A DNA stretch of 64,000 bases. It comes from Gyromitra esculenta (Eukaryota > Ascomycota > Pezizomycetes > Pezizales > Discinaceae). This document shows positions 47,603 to 58,785 of the stretch, piece by piece (position 1 is the first letter of the stretch; each line of letters opens with the position of its first letter). Both the position numbers and the translations under genes were made by a program. The DNA lies in contig JBCAML010000017.1 of the NCBI GenBank assembly GCA_038503075.1, positions 558,001-622,000 on the forward strand. The letters are read 5' to 3'. The notes under the pieces were generated by a model. It worked only from the letters and a program-made list of their open reading frames with translations. It made no database searches and had not been told where the DNA came from.

Positions 47603-48867
47603 TTTTAGTTTTAGTTTTTTTTAGTTTTTCGTTTTCTGATGGGGATGGTTATGATGATGAAAAGGCGCATATTTTTATTGTGTTGGATGCAGTGATGGGT
47701 GTTCTATCTTAGCAAGCGATGGTGGAACAGTGCCATGAATAAAATACGGGTTTATTATTTGTGGTTTATTTTTAGCTCGTTGGTGCATTTGGTCTTAGTC
47801 ATCTCTGAGGGAGACATCACTCGTTGTTTTACTGTACCTTACGTGTAGGTAGATATTTGTAGTACAAAGTCATAGCGTGTCACTCGAATATTCTGTCATG
47901 GATTATCATTCGGAGTAATATTGCTTGGCGTGTGGAAATATCAGATGTTATTTATTATTCAAGTCATTAATTGTAACCAGCACTTAAGCTATAACGATGC
48001 GGAAGCAACTCAACCACAATTCTCCCCTTCCATATGGAATATTAGACGTGAAAACAAAAGATTGCTTCTATTACATCTACTGCTTACTGGCCGGTAGCGC
48101 AGTTCGTCAATCTATTTGCCAACACCCTTCTAGGACTCCCAAGTGCATGTACCTGTGTACTCGAGCCTATGCATGTCTCTCGCTAAACTCCATCCCCGAG
48201 CCATCTCCAGAGCCACCCTCGCGTACTCGGAAGTCATTTCTATTAAGATACCATAGTACGTATTATGTTTTTGTTTTTGTTTTATCACTGACCTAGGACC
48301 GCACAGATGAAGTATTTCTTCTAGCCGGGGCCCCCGGGGTGGGTGGGTAGTTACTTAGGGTTACTGAGAAGCCACAGGTAGGTAGATTCGATATCAAGAA
48401 CCACTTCGTACAGCGACTGGGACGAGTAGCGTTGCAAGGTGTGGTAGAGGATTGTCATGCGGGAGTTGTGGGGGGGGATTGCTCAGGCTGATGGTGTTTT
48501 CGGTGTTCTAGTAGTGTGGGAGGGAGGGAGGGCGATGCTACGAGGTGTAGAAGACTGTTGAGGTGCTGTTCTAGTGTTAGTAGTGGTGTCTTGGTAAAAG
48601 AGGGAAAACTTTGGGGGAGGGGAGAGAAGGGTGTGGTGTTGGAAGTTATGATGCGGAATGCATATGGTGATCGGAAGATTTTTGGGACTCCTCAATTGGA
48701 TATAAGGTATAACGCCGAAGGAAAAATTCTGTATTCAGCAAGATTGGGGGCGTGTTTAACTGGGGTTGGTTTAGTCTGGGGTGGGGGATGGGGGACGGGA
48801 GGGTTTTAGGTGTCTGGAAGATAGAATTACTAATCTTATATTAATCGGTTTATGGGGGTAAATTTGA

Positions 48868-49436
48868 CTTAATTTGACAGTTATATATGTTCTGACCGGT
48901 TTCTCAAGATTGCCGGTTGACAAACTGGCCAGGCCACTTTACAAATGGGTCAACCGGTTTATAAACTGTGCAACTTGACATATCGGCTAGCCGATACCTA
49001 AAGTGATTTTTTTTCTCTACCGGGAAATTGTTTAGGATACCATGTTTCTGATGAGTTTGTATGTCGGATACTACAACTAAACCTATACCATTAGCTGCTT
49101 ACCCCCTTTAGCCCACCCAGCCAGGCAAAGAAAACCTCTGATTTAAAGTAATAAATCACAAAAAATCGAGCACTATTCCATTTTTCTCTTAATATTCTTA
49201 AATAAAATAGATTACAATAAAGAGGGTTTTTAGGTTTGAATTCTACATGGTGTAGGTAGGTGGGTGGACGCACTCAAAGCAAAGAAGTTGTAGCATCCTA
49301 AACGTTTTCCCAAGCTTTGGTTATCGGCCGACTGCAAAAACTTGAACACTTTGGAAACCAGCAACTGCAAACCACACTTTGGAAACCGGCCCCACTTACA
49401 AACCGGTCGGAACACATATAAGTGAATATGACTTAC
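48868..49436. mobile_element. degenerate TIR (MITE-like) element, about 0.57 kb
   Basis: The left end reads TATATGTTCTGACCGGTTT and the right end, on the opposite strand, reads TATATGTGTTCCGACCGGTTT. The similarity continues imperfectly for about 100 bp inward, with several CCGGTT copies. The inside is AT-rich with no gene. Borders are approximate because the arms have diverged. Confidence 0.6.
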
Positions 49437-49503
49437 GATATATGCAGCTTCTGCTCGTTTTGTTAGAGTACGCCGGAAACCAAACGTTGCTACCGCTTTA
49501 GTA

Positions 49504-49975
49504 TACCGTAATATCTCGGCGATACCGAACAAGGCTGGGTCATGGGTGTTTGAAATTGGTCTAGGCTGTGATAGGTGAAATGAACGTCGTTAAGCCAGCT
49601 CCTAGTACTATACCTGGCCCGGTATTTGTCCTGGTATCAGAGAAGTAAGTCTTCAAGCTACACAATTCATTAGTTATTTGACGGGTCTTTCTACCGTGTG
49701 CCAGTGTCTTCACAACCTCATGGGTAAATTATGTGTTTTAAACAAAAACCTCAAGAAAGAGATCATTTATTTTAACACATCGTACTAAAATACATATATG
49801 AAAAGTCCTGCCGATCTAGGAGCATTTTTTGCAGATATTAAAAGCATTGTCATTCATTCAATTGTAGTAATTGAGCCCTAACCCAGTTCTTTATATTTCA
49901 ATATCAATCTGGCCTGGGCCAATTTCCAACACTCACAACCAAGCTCTGTTCGGTATCGCCGAGATATTACGGTAT
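49504..49975. mobile_element. TIR element with CCGTAATATCTCGG ends and TA flanks, about 0.47 kb
   Basis: The left arm starts at 49506 with CCGTAATATCTCGGCGATAC and the right arm, read in reverse complement from 49973, has the same 20 bases and continues CGAACA. Looser pairing extends to about 70 bp (GAAATTGG...AGGC). TA stands at both ends, matching a TA target duplication. No transposase is visible. Confidence 0.8.
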
Positions 49976-50060
49976 GTGTTGATGTCGATATTACAGCGAG
50001 TGCTCACGATCACTCCTACGTGAATATCTTCTAGTATGGCGACAACAGCCCAGATTCTCC

Positions 50061-50067
50061 TATAAAA
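50061..50067 (+). promoter_or_regulatory. TATA box of tyrosinase
   Basis: TATAAAA lies 86-92 nt before the ATG at 50153, followed by an A/C-rich leader. It is a good positional and sequence match; start-site use is inferred. Confidence 0.6.
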
Positions 50068-50152
50068 AGACATTCTGCGCGCGGCCAGCTAGCGATGAAA
50101 GAAACCAAACCTCATTCTCAATCAAATTTTCGAATAATTAACACTACTCGAT

Positions 50153-52922
50153 ATGACTGAACATTATCCTATCATTGGCTTTCGTGATTTAACCGGAGCC
50201 GGAACCGCATACTCTCGACTTAGTATCGACGATTTTCAAACCAACCCTCAGTACTCGAAGCAGTGGAATCTTTTTTTGAAAGCTCTGAGTGTGCTTCAAA
50301 ATGCCGGAGAAGATGTGGGTAGTCCTCTAGGCTGGTACCAAATAGCAGGTAATTTGCAACCCTTTTTGCTTACCAAAGGATATTTAATGTACTGTCTTGG
50401 AGAAATGCTGATAACCAAGCTAAGGAGTCCATGGTGCTCCCTACATCCAATGGTTGGAAAACGTGGATCCAGAGGACAGGCCGGGCGATTATTGCACCCA
50501 TGGAACGTATGATAAAAACCCTCACACATACACGCGCGCACAATGGACAGTACGAACTAAAATATTATACTTTAATCTCTAAAGGGCGCTTTTTCTTACT
50601 TGGCATCGGCCTTACCTTCTCCTTTTCGAGGTTAGTCAAGCAATATTTACTCGTCCCAATCTCCGGAGCATGACATAGAACTAAATAATATACGATCTCC
50701 AGCAACGTATTGTCGAAGAAGCTTTCAAGCTTGCTGATAATTTCGCCCCCGACAGCAGGAGGGAATACCAAAGCGAGGCTATTAAGATCAGACTTCCGTA
50801 AGTTGAGACATCCTCCGAGTGGTATTTGGGATCAAGTGCATTAAAAATCACAGGTACTGGGACTGGGCAACTGACTCGAACCTTCCGGACGCCGTGAGGC
50901 ACCCCAAAACCACAATCACACTTCCGAGAGAGGGGGAGGATGTCCTACTATCCCAGGAGCACGATAACCCTCTTTATTCTTATAAATTCAAGGATTATGG
51001 GCGCCGTGTAAGGGACATGTTTCTCCTTCCAGAGCCAGAGGTATGTTCTTCACTGTTTAGACAATGTCAACATAGCGCTACTAGTGTGGCTATAGTTTAT
51101 TAGATTCGAGGAAACCAAACGTTGCCCTGATTCCGTTGGAAACAGTCAACCAGAAATTGCAGACAAGCAGCTCGGGAATCCTACCAATAAGTAATAACCA
51201 CCATATATGTGCTTTAATTATTTTCAAAATGCTAACTTATGCTTAGTTTCCGAGACGGAATGTTCAAGTTGCTCACATTAGTATCTAGATATGGGCCCTT
51301 CAGTAACACTGGCTCAAACCCGAACCCTGGTCGCCCCCCAGAGTATATTTCGCTTGAGAGTTATCACAACACAGTTCACAGTATGTTTCCAGCAGTTCAG
51401 TTCGTCTTCACCATGCATTACTGTGCTTGAGATGTGATATTGATACATCGCTGAATCGGAACTAGTATATTCTGGAACCGATCTAATAACCAAGCCTCCA
51501 CCGAGTTCACCAGAAAAAAAAACCCCCAATGGTCACATGGGTCGTGTGTCCGTTGCTGGATTTGATCCTCTCTTCTGGTGAGCCGTCAATTCATCTAGAT
51601 ATCTAAATAACCGTAAAATATTTCCTCAATTTACTAATGGTTACTATAGGCTTCAGTAAGCTGCTCTCGATCACCAGCTCCTATTATATTATATTATTAA
51701 AATTTTAAATTTCTAACCGCGGGTTTCTCTCTTATTAATACAGTCATGCAAATATCGATCGGATGTATGCATTATGGCAGGCTATCCACTTCGACTCGCG
51801 ATTCGAGGACCAATCTACGCCCAACACCCGGCTACCCTTCACCTCATGGATTGACACTGCCGAAACGACTCTCAGGCCGTTTTACCGCAAGGTGAATGGG
51901 GAACCGTGGACTAGTATCATGGTCCAACATTCTGGTCAGGGCATTGGCCCTACGTATGAAATACTATTCCTAAGATGTAAATTCCCAAGCTAACGGCAGC
52001 AGAACTTTTAACCCGGCTACACTTATCCAGAAGTCCCCCGAGAAGCGAAAACCCTGGAGGAGCAAGAAATCGTTGCTTTAGAGACGTATTTCAAAGTATG
52101 GGAGCTGTATGGACCTGAGATGGAATCTCTCGTTGGCGCGCCCGAGAATGTACCGGATTTTTTGAAGAGCCCTGGTAATAATCTAGCTCGTCGTATTCTC
52201 CGCCTGAAATAGCTAACCGCCCAGTAGAAAATACAAGGTATCGACGAGAATGGACGATATTCCTTCGTGTCAGAAAGTACCTTATCAACGGGGATTTCGT
52301 AATTCTCTTCTTCTTCGGCAAAGTCCCGGAGAACTCATACGAATGGATCACAAGCGAAAACCGTGTGGGGACTTACAGCACTTTCAAGAGCAGCACCGAA
52401 TACTGCGCTAACTGCTCGGATCAATATCAAGCCGATGCGCTAATGACTGGTGGTGTCGACATTACCAGAATGCTATATAAAGCACTGAAAGGTACTGATA
52501 TCGATCTTAGTGATCAAGAGAAGGTCGAAGAGTGGCTGGCGGAAAACTTGAGCTGGAGAATATTTAAGGTAAGTTAGTTCCTGTCGTTGTCATTCCCTGT
52601 AGCTGGGGCGATTGTGAAGTCCTTAACACTAATGAACCACTAACCGAAAATACAGGAGGACCAAACTGAGCTCGTGCTCGCCGACGCTAGAATAAGAGAT
52701 GGCATGAAGGGTCTTGTTGTTGGTGTAGTGAGTTTTGAGATGGCATATCTTCCCACCTACGACAATGTCAGGGCTCCAGACCCCGACACAAAGAGAACCT
52801 TCAGTGCTGTCTTTGATGTAGTCATCCATTATGGAGCGACCGAGAAGAGAGTATCAGAGGGAGGATTGAAGGAGGACGAGCCGCATTTGCCTATCGGTAC
52901 CCCGCTTAAGGGCCCAGAGTAA
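50153..52922 (+). CDS. tyrosinase (type-3 copper monooxygenase), 13 exons, with an apparent 1-nt frameshift
   Basis: Exons: 50153-50348, 50425-50506, 50585-50630, 50703-50797, 50854-51040, 51111-51190, 51247-51380, 51514-51577, 51650-51655 (6 nt), 51744-51953, 52003-52174, 52225-52568 and 52656-52922. Tyrosinase oxidises phenols to o-quinones for melanin. CuA ligands: GVHGAPY, DYCTHGT (the Cys-x-His thioether type) and FLTWHRPYLLLFE; then LPYWDWATDSNLPDAV. CuB: LESYHNTVH and FDPLFWLHHANIDRMYALWQ. A C-terminal lid domain follows (GVDITRML, VSFEMAYLPTYDNV). No signal peptide is seen. All splice phases close except in exon 11, where AACTTTTAACCCGGC switches frame before GYTYPEVPREAKTLEEQEIV: one base is missing. 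With it, 627 aa. So it is either a recently disrupted allele or a sequence error. Confidence 0.88.
51650..51655 (+). other. 6-nt micro-exon of tyrosinase
   Basis: The bases GCTTCA sit between a TATAG acceptor and a GTAAGC donor. They complete the codons for W-L-H-H at the last CuB ligand helix. Without them the phase (2 to 2) would still close but the conserved L and one H of LHH would be lost. Confidence 0.75.
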
Positions 52923-53404
52923 TCGCTGCGAAGTCAGGAAGGTCCCATTCCAGCAATGAAGGGACCTTCGGGTTCTTAACTTTCCATGAGAATACAGATT
53001 TTCACCTTTTTTTTTCATTCATCATTATGACTTTTAGTGAGATTTTTGAAATTGTATGTGGGAGGAAAAAATACAAAATACAAATTTTTTTCTGTATTGT
53101 TAGTTATCAATATCATGGCAAAATTCAACCTGAACCCATTATTCAAACTTGATGAACCAGGACGCACAAATCTGCAAAGGCTTCGTTAAGTATAGAGTAC
53201 TCTATGTATACTCTATAAATGGTCAACCTTAAGTTTAGAACATCTTGGTGAGGAGCCATTACCTTACCTCCTTAGGATGAAGCAGTCACGCGCGCGTTGC
53301 GCCAAATAGAACTCATGAATTTATATCGATATTGCTTTTTATCTTCTCGATTAGTACTGCAGGCAAAATCCCTCTTTATTCCTAGGCCTTGGCGGTATAT
53401 CGTA

Positions 53405-53560
53405 TATTCTCGAAAATAACGAAATGACCCTGGTTGAGGGAACATAATGGGTCTCTGTCTGGTGGGTGGTTGAACTTGCGGCTCAGCACCTGCTAACCCA
53501 GCGAGAACGTGATATCTTCCTGTTGTCTCAGCCCAGGCCATTTCGTTATTTTCGAGAATA
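53405..53560. mobile_element. foldback element, 22-bp perfect inverted ends
   Basis: TATTCTCGAAAATAACGAAA at 53405 and its reverse complement ending at 53560. The arms are perfect over 22 bp and bounded by TA. The loop of about 110 bp has no gene. Confidence 0.7.
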
Positions 53561-53691
53561 CACGGCTCTGTCGCTTTTGATTCAGCGATTTTCATGAGAT
53601 TCCAATCATTTCATTAATTGCATGTCTCACCAGTGCAAGATATACTGGTTAGACTGCATGTAGTAATATGAGCTCCGAATACGCCTGGATT

Positions 53692-53796
53692 CTCATGGCG
53701 TTTTTAAAACGGACTACCTCTACGTCCCATATAAAATAGATAAGTTTAGGGCAGTTTGTACGATATACGGACCTGGCCCATTTTAAAAACGTCATC
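53692..53796. repeat. imperfect inverted repeat
   Basis: CTCATGGCGTTTTTAAAA on the left pairs with CTGATGACGTTTTTAAAA read from the right on the other strand. It is a weaker, degenerate foldback lying between two clearer ones. Confidence 0.5.
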
Positions 53797-53820
53797 AGAG
53801 TACGAATACATTAGGAAGCC

Positions 53821-54001
53821 TACCGTAGTATTTGATGAAATTCGTTCCGGCGCCAGTAGGTAAGACATGCATATAATCTGTTAGTACTCTACGTTTATGA
53901 TGCTGCTAGGGGGTTTTGGGCGGAAAATCATGGAGAGTTAACATGTCCTATGCATGTCTTACCTACTAGCGCCGGAACGAATTTCACCAAATACTACGGT
54001 A
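53821..54001. mobile_element. foldback TIR element with CCGTAGTATTTG ends and TA flanks, 181 bp
   Basis: Arms of about 50 bp (53823-53875 and 53950-53999) pair almost perfectly, including GAAATTCGTTCCGGCGC and TAGGTAAGACATGCAT. The terminal CCGTARTAT is shared with the element at 49504-49975. Confidence 0.82.
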
Positions 54002-54434
54002 TATGCAGTAGGTGGTAGCCCTACGAGGGATCCTATTATAATACTCTATTTGGCTCGGCGAATTAGGCGACATACGAGTGACCAATAACCATTGACTCCC
54101 ACTGATCTTGTACTCACAAACAGCAGTAGGCGTGGGGGTGGGTTTTATGCGTAAATAATAAACTGGGGTGATTATATCATTTGATCAACACATAGAGATC
54201 ATTTGAACACGACGCATTGCAATATCCACTTCTGCTACTGATTTTTCAAGTTCAATTCTTGCCGGAATATCAGCGCACACTAACTGTCCCCATTCGCTAT
54301 AAGTACCACTTTAATCAGGCAAGCAAGCAAGCAATCCAATCCATCCCTAATAAACCCCTGCTATGCAGTCGTGATGTATAAAAAGTCCCAATCAAAAGAT
54401 ATCATAAACTAAGTCCCTCCCTATCTGCCTGCAA

Positions 54435-56494
54435 TCACGACATAAGTAACTTAACAGCCCATGCAATGTTCAATGTCCTCAGATCTTGGTAATTCTGTCC
54501 CGTTCCCAGGAACACGACCGGAATTCCAGTGGCAAAGACCATGCTGATAAGAGTTCCAATCTATACATCACATTAGTAAACCCTCCAAAGATTAATGGGG
54601 GAAAAAAGACATACCATATCCCCAACCGTATCGCATTTACTAATAATGAACCCATCCAACGTCCTCGCGTTCCCGAAAGCAGCATTAAAATTCCTCGCCT
54701 GCTGCACCGAGTCCGTCCCTACCAACGCCTCTCCCACCATCAAAATCTTATCCGGCTCCGCAAACTTCGCGAATTTCTCCAGGGAACTCATGAGTCTTTG
54801 GTCATTATGTCTGCGCCCAGCAGTATCAATCAAAACTACATCAAAACCCTCAGCTTCGCCAAATACAACGGCATCTTTCGCAATATTTGCTGCATCCTTG
54901 CCATAACCCTTTTCATACAGCTCGACTACACCGCCCTCACGTTCAGAAAGCTCCTTAAGATTGCGGGCGTGCACACGAAGCTGCTCGACAGCACCAGAAC
55001 GGAAGGTGTCGCAGGCGGCAATAAGGACTTTGAATTTGTTCTGAAGGAGAAAGAAGCAGATTTTCGAGAGGTTAGTGGATTTACCGACACCGTTGACGCC
55101 GACGATGGAGATGACATAGGGGCGTCTAGATGCACCGCTGCGTTTCGTCTGGATCTCGCGAAGAAGATCGAGGGAGTTTGTGGGTGTAAGGATCTTCCGG
55201 AGAGCAGCTTCAACGGCGGACTTAACAGTCGCTTCGATGCTCTGAAAGGATCCCGTTTTCTGGCCAATGAGTGACTTCTCGACAGATTCAGTAACTTGGA
55301 TCGCGGCTTCGCGAGCAACATTTTTCTTAGAGAGATGCTCCTGCATGGCAGTCATAGCCTTTTCCAGGTCAGCTTTAGTAAGTGTCTTCCCCCCAACGAT
55401 ATTACGGAAGAAGCCGAATGCGCCATAACCGCTAGAAGCGGCGGTATTGTCCGCACGGTCTTTCTCCTCGGCTTGTTTGAGGATCGCATTAACTTCCATA
55501 TCGAGGTCTTTCAGCACGAATTCGCCCTTGGATGTTTTAGTACCCCATTCCTTTTGATCAATATAGTCAACTTTACGGTTACTATCACGGCCACGATCGG
55601 ATTCGTCATCGGCAGAGGCACCGGGAGCGGAGTAGTCGAGAACGGTATTACCATCATCTTCATCGGCGTTTCCATCAGCATCCCATTTGCGCAATTTCTT
55701 GCCGCCTTTCTTGGCATTATTGCGTGCAGGCGAATGTTCCTCTCCGCTTGAGGCGTGCGCGGAAGAGGCACCACGACGACCACCGCTGCGAACCCCACGG
55801 ACTGGGCGCTTGGTCCCAGTGATAAGATGAGAAGACGGCGATTTTGGACGAGACTGCTCTAGCGATGCTGGGGGTAAAAGCCCACTATTCGTGACGGCTG
55901 CTGGACTTGATTTCGCCCTGAGGATCCCTGGGATTGGTGGCGGCGGCGGGGCATCCCACTTTTCGTCAAGCGCGGGTGTTTGCCCAACATTAGTGGGGGG
56001 GGGAACGATATGCCTTGCAGGTCCTCCTGCTCTTCTTTCAAGCTCGTTGATCCGGGAGTCGAAATAGTTGTCAAAGTGGCATTCGATAGTGGAGGTGTGT
56101 GGTCTCTTAAGTTGTTCTCCGTACAGCGACGTGAACAATTTCTTGACTGTGTCCAATAACTCGTCAATCCAAGTGAGTTGCAGAAGTGATTGATAGACCG
56201 CCTTTTAAAACAATAAATTAATACCCCGAAGCAAAACCGGTTTGAAGAAAGTAGATGACGTACAATGAAAATCAAGCCAAAGTCGTTCGCAGCAACCCAT
56301 TTGAGCGTGTACGATTCCTTCTTGTAAAATTTGCCGTCGGTACCAGGCTGCACGCGCTCCTCAATCAAGACGTCACTGATGAAGCTGTTGACGATGCTGG
56401 GGTTCACGGGAGCATATTTCTTCGACCATAGGAGAATGCCGGAGGTGGTGATGATTTCAAACGAGTCCAGAGCAGACCTGGCAGTTTCGGCCAT
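54435..56494 (-). CDS. SRP101: signal recognition particle receptor alpha subunit (SRPR/Srp101)
   Basis: Three exons, 56494-56264, 56201-54615 and 54560-54435, phase 0 at both introns: 647 aa. This GTPase docks SRP-ribosome complexes at the ER membrane. The N-terminal SRX domain (MAETARSALDSFEIITTSGI...) anchors it through the beta subunit; a charged linker (GGRRGASSAHASSGEEHSPA) leads to the NG domain with the N four-helix part (KADLEKAMTAMQEHL). The G motifs are G1 GVNGVGKST, G2/I-box DTFRSGAVEQLRVHA, G3 DTAGRRHNDQRLM and G4 SKCDTVGD, and the C-terminal GTGQNYQDLRTLNIAWAVKL closes the fold. Length and order are normal for the fungal protein. G4 is SKCD rather than the common TKxD, a tolerated variation in this family. 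Confidence 0.95.
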
Positions 56495-58059
56495 GATGAG
56501 AATATGCAGACGGGACAAACGAAGAAGGGAACGATGGAAGCAATGATGGAAGCAAGGTGGCTGAGAAGAAACTGGAAGCAAAAAGGAGAAGACAGGCTGC
56601 TCGTATGCGTATGTTTCTGGAGTAGTCTAGGGCGGCTTATCAGAGGACAACGGGGCGGAAGATTGGATGCCAGTAAATTCCTTCGATCACATTCGGAGCT
56701 TCGGACGCTAGACCCCTGCTCGAGCTCGTGCCAAGCCCGGGCAAGGCAACGCCACACGTGTCCCAGAGTGGCTCTGTCCAGGCTTTTGGACTTGGATAGG
56801 CTCGATCGGTATTTGTGTGCATTCGAGTGAGCCAAGATGAACAAAACGCTCCCTTCGTGCTTCTAGGGTTAGGGCTACTTCGATTCGCCGCCACCTTACC
56901 TTCTTGGATCCTCCTCTATCCTTCCAGTTAGCTCAAAAGCGAAACGTCTCTAATATATCTACTCTGGTGGTTTCATAAAGGCCCAGGCAGATGATCCTAA
57001 ATTCGTTCTGCTGGGACTCCAAAGGACGGAATCAGCAAAACACAACTTTGAAACGGTGATGGTGGGTCCTAGTCCTTCGAATATGGTGTTAAAAATGCTA
57101 TCAGATTGTCAGAGGTCTGAAATTGCCGATACGCAATACAAGCCCACATATTCATTGACTAGGCTACTTCGATGTCACGGAACAGACAAGTCCAGGAAAT
57201 GTGCTATATTGAGCAGTCAATTGTCATACTAAAAGGAGAAATATCCCTCTAGAAAAAGCAAGAATTGGTCCGAAATCAACGGTCTAGAAAAGCGAAAGCG
57301 ACTACCGAAAAATGCCGCAACGAGACCAGAAACTTTGTAGGAGTAGGCTTAGAGAACAGGTATTCCAGACCACATCCAAACAGATACATTTTGCCCCCAT
57401 TCTGTCCCTCACGAGAGTTAGCTAAATCCTGTAATAGTCATCACACAAGTAGTGTCCGTATACGCATTCATCACACAGTATAAGATATATAAGGTTGCGT
57501 TGATAACATTGCCACTTGAAGTATGATTTTGCAACCGTGAGGTCCTCGGGAGCAAGTTGCGTGGGGAGCTCAAAGGAAGATGGCGACAAGTAAATAGACG
57601 CAAGGCTCTGAGAGAGGGATTATATAGCTGGGATAGGATGTTTATATTACTGTGTGCGTGTTTCTCGTTTACTTTTTTTTGGCACTTATTGACTGTTTGG
57701 AGAAGAAAAAATATGAACAATAGCAAGCTGTACTTATAAAACCATCTTTTGAATTGAAAAATCAGGCTGAGTGACTACGCCCTTGTGGCAAAGTGACTTT
57801 GCCGCTTGTTCGAAGTTGCCCTGCCAGTTTCTTAAATTCGACAAGACCGACAGAGTTCTCACCACTAAGATTGAAGCCATAGAATCTTCTAGAAAAACAA
57901 CCATGAAGTTAATCTTCATGTGTGTACATTCCTTGGAACCTCGTAGCCCACTAACCAAAGAGAAATGAGGAACGGAAAAAGAGAAAAAGTCCAGATATAG
58001 GAGAAACTGCCAAACAGCTCCTCCTATTTCCCACGACTCAATACATGTCTACCTTAGAC
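56495..58059. other. spacer, no gene seen
   Basis: This region lies between the SRP receptor start and the 3' end of the bZIP gene, both minus-strand. It should hold the SRP receptor promoter. Several frames of 60-100 codons occur but none has a recognisable motif. Confidence 0.5.
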
Positions 58060-58785
58060 CTATTCAGCTTTGTCTTCCGAAGTTTCTGTTTCTGGGATAG
58101 CTTCGGGGTCCGCTGGAGGATCCCCAAACAATAGCCTCCTTAACTCGCGGATATCTTCGTCTTCCAGCAAGGGGTCACGCTCATCCCTAAATTTAGCTGT
58201 GTTAGTATCTTAGTTGAAATATAGAGGCGGTGTAAGTAATTATTCTAAAGAAAAAAAGCTCACTTTTTGAAATTATTCATAATAGTGCAAATCTCACGCA
58301 TAGAAAGTCCATGGTTCCGCCTATAATCGGGACAGTTGATATTCGCGATAAGCACGGTTTTCATATCAACGACCCGTTCGCGAAGCTCAAGGATTTTTTT
58401 CCTAAGATCAACTCGTTCTTGCTTGTAGGCCTCGTCTTGAGCTCTGAGAGCTTCGGTCCTCCGTTTTTTGTTTTCGCGGCATCGAGCAGCAGCGAGACTG
58501 TAAAAGATGGTACTATCAGTGAATGTTACTGTAACACAGGATTGGTTCGGGGAGCACTTGCCGGTTCATCTCAAGGTGACGCTTACGCTTAGCAGCCTCT
58601 ACAGGATCTTTCTGCTCCACCTTGATAGGCTCTTCTTCCTCCCCCCCACCCACCACCAGTTCTTTCTGCTCCTGGACAAGTGTTTGATCGCGTGCAAGGA
58701 TCGAGGGACCCACGATAGGGTACATTTCCTCGTAAGAGTTATAAAACATGGCTGGCTGCCCTTGATAGGGCATTTGGGAATTCAT
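58060..58785 (-). CDS. ATF/CREB-like bZIP transcription factor
   Basis: Three exons, 58785-58562, 58497-58264 and 58186-58060, joining to 195 codons, 194 aa. The basic region reads KRKRHLEMNRLAAARCREN then KKRR, with the invariant N-x7-R; the following heptad region (VDLRKKILELRERVVDMKTV) and the ending LIANINCPDY recall ATF/CREB proteins such as Atf1 (…LLAHKDCP). The protein is short, with only an acidic N-terminal stretch of about 70 residues and an acidic C-terminus, so the activation region is small. The first intron splits codon 75 inside the DNA-binding motif and has a GC-AG pair (donor GCAAGT, 58561-58556); the canonical GT two bases later breaks the frame. A stress-response role is inference from family only. 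Confidence 0.86.

Larger units (their letters stand above)
47603..50152. other. spacer with two TIR elements, upstream of tyrosinase
   Basis: The 2.5 kb between the GH72 stop and the tyrosinase start holds two adjacent inverted-repeat elements (48868-49436 and 49504-49975). The first 1.2 kb has no feature I can name except GT/GGA-rich stretches near 48460-48620. A TATAAAA box at 50061-50067 serves tyrosinase. Confidence 0.55.
52923..54434. other. spacer with three foldback elements
   Basis: Between tyrosinase and the SRP receptor gene (convergent). Contents are inverted-repeat elements at 53405-53560, 53692-53796 and 53821-54001, and a GCAA tetranucleotide run near 54319-54334. The 107-codon frame at 53272-53595 overlaps the first foldback and is not credible as a gene. 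Confidence 0.6.

Noticed and set aside
53272..53595. 107-codon minus-strand frame
   Set aside because: It overlaps the foldback element 53405-53560 and ends in its arms, with no recognisable domain.
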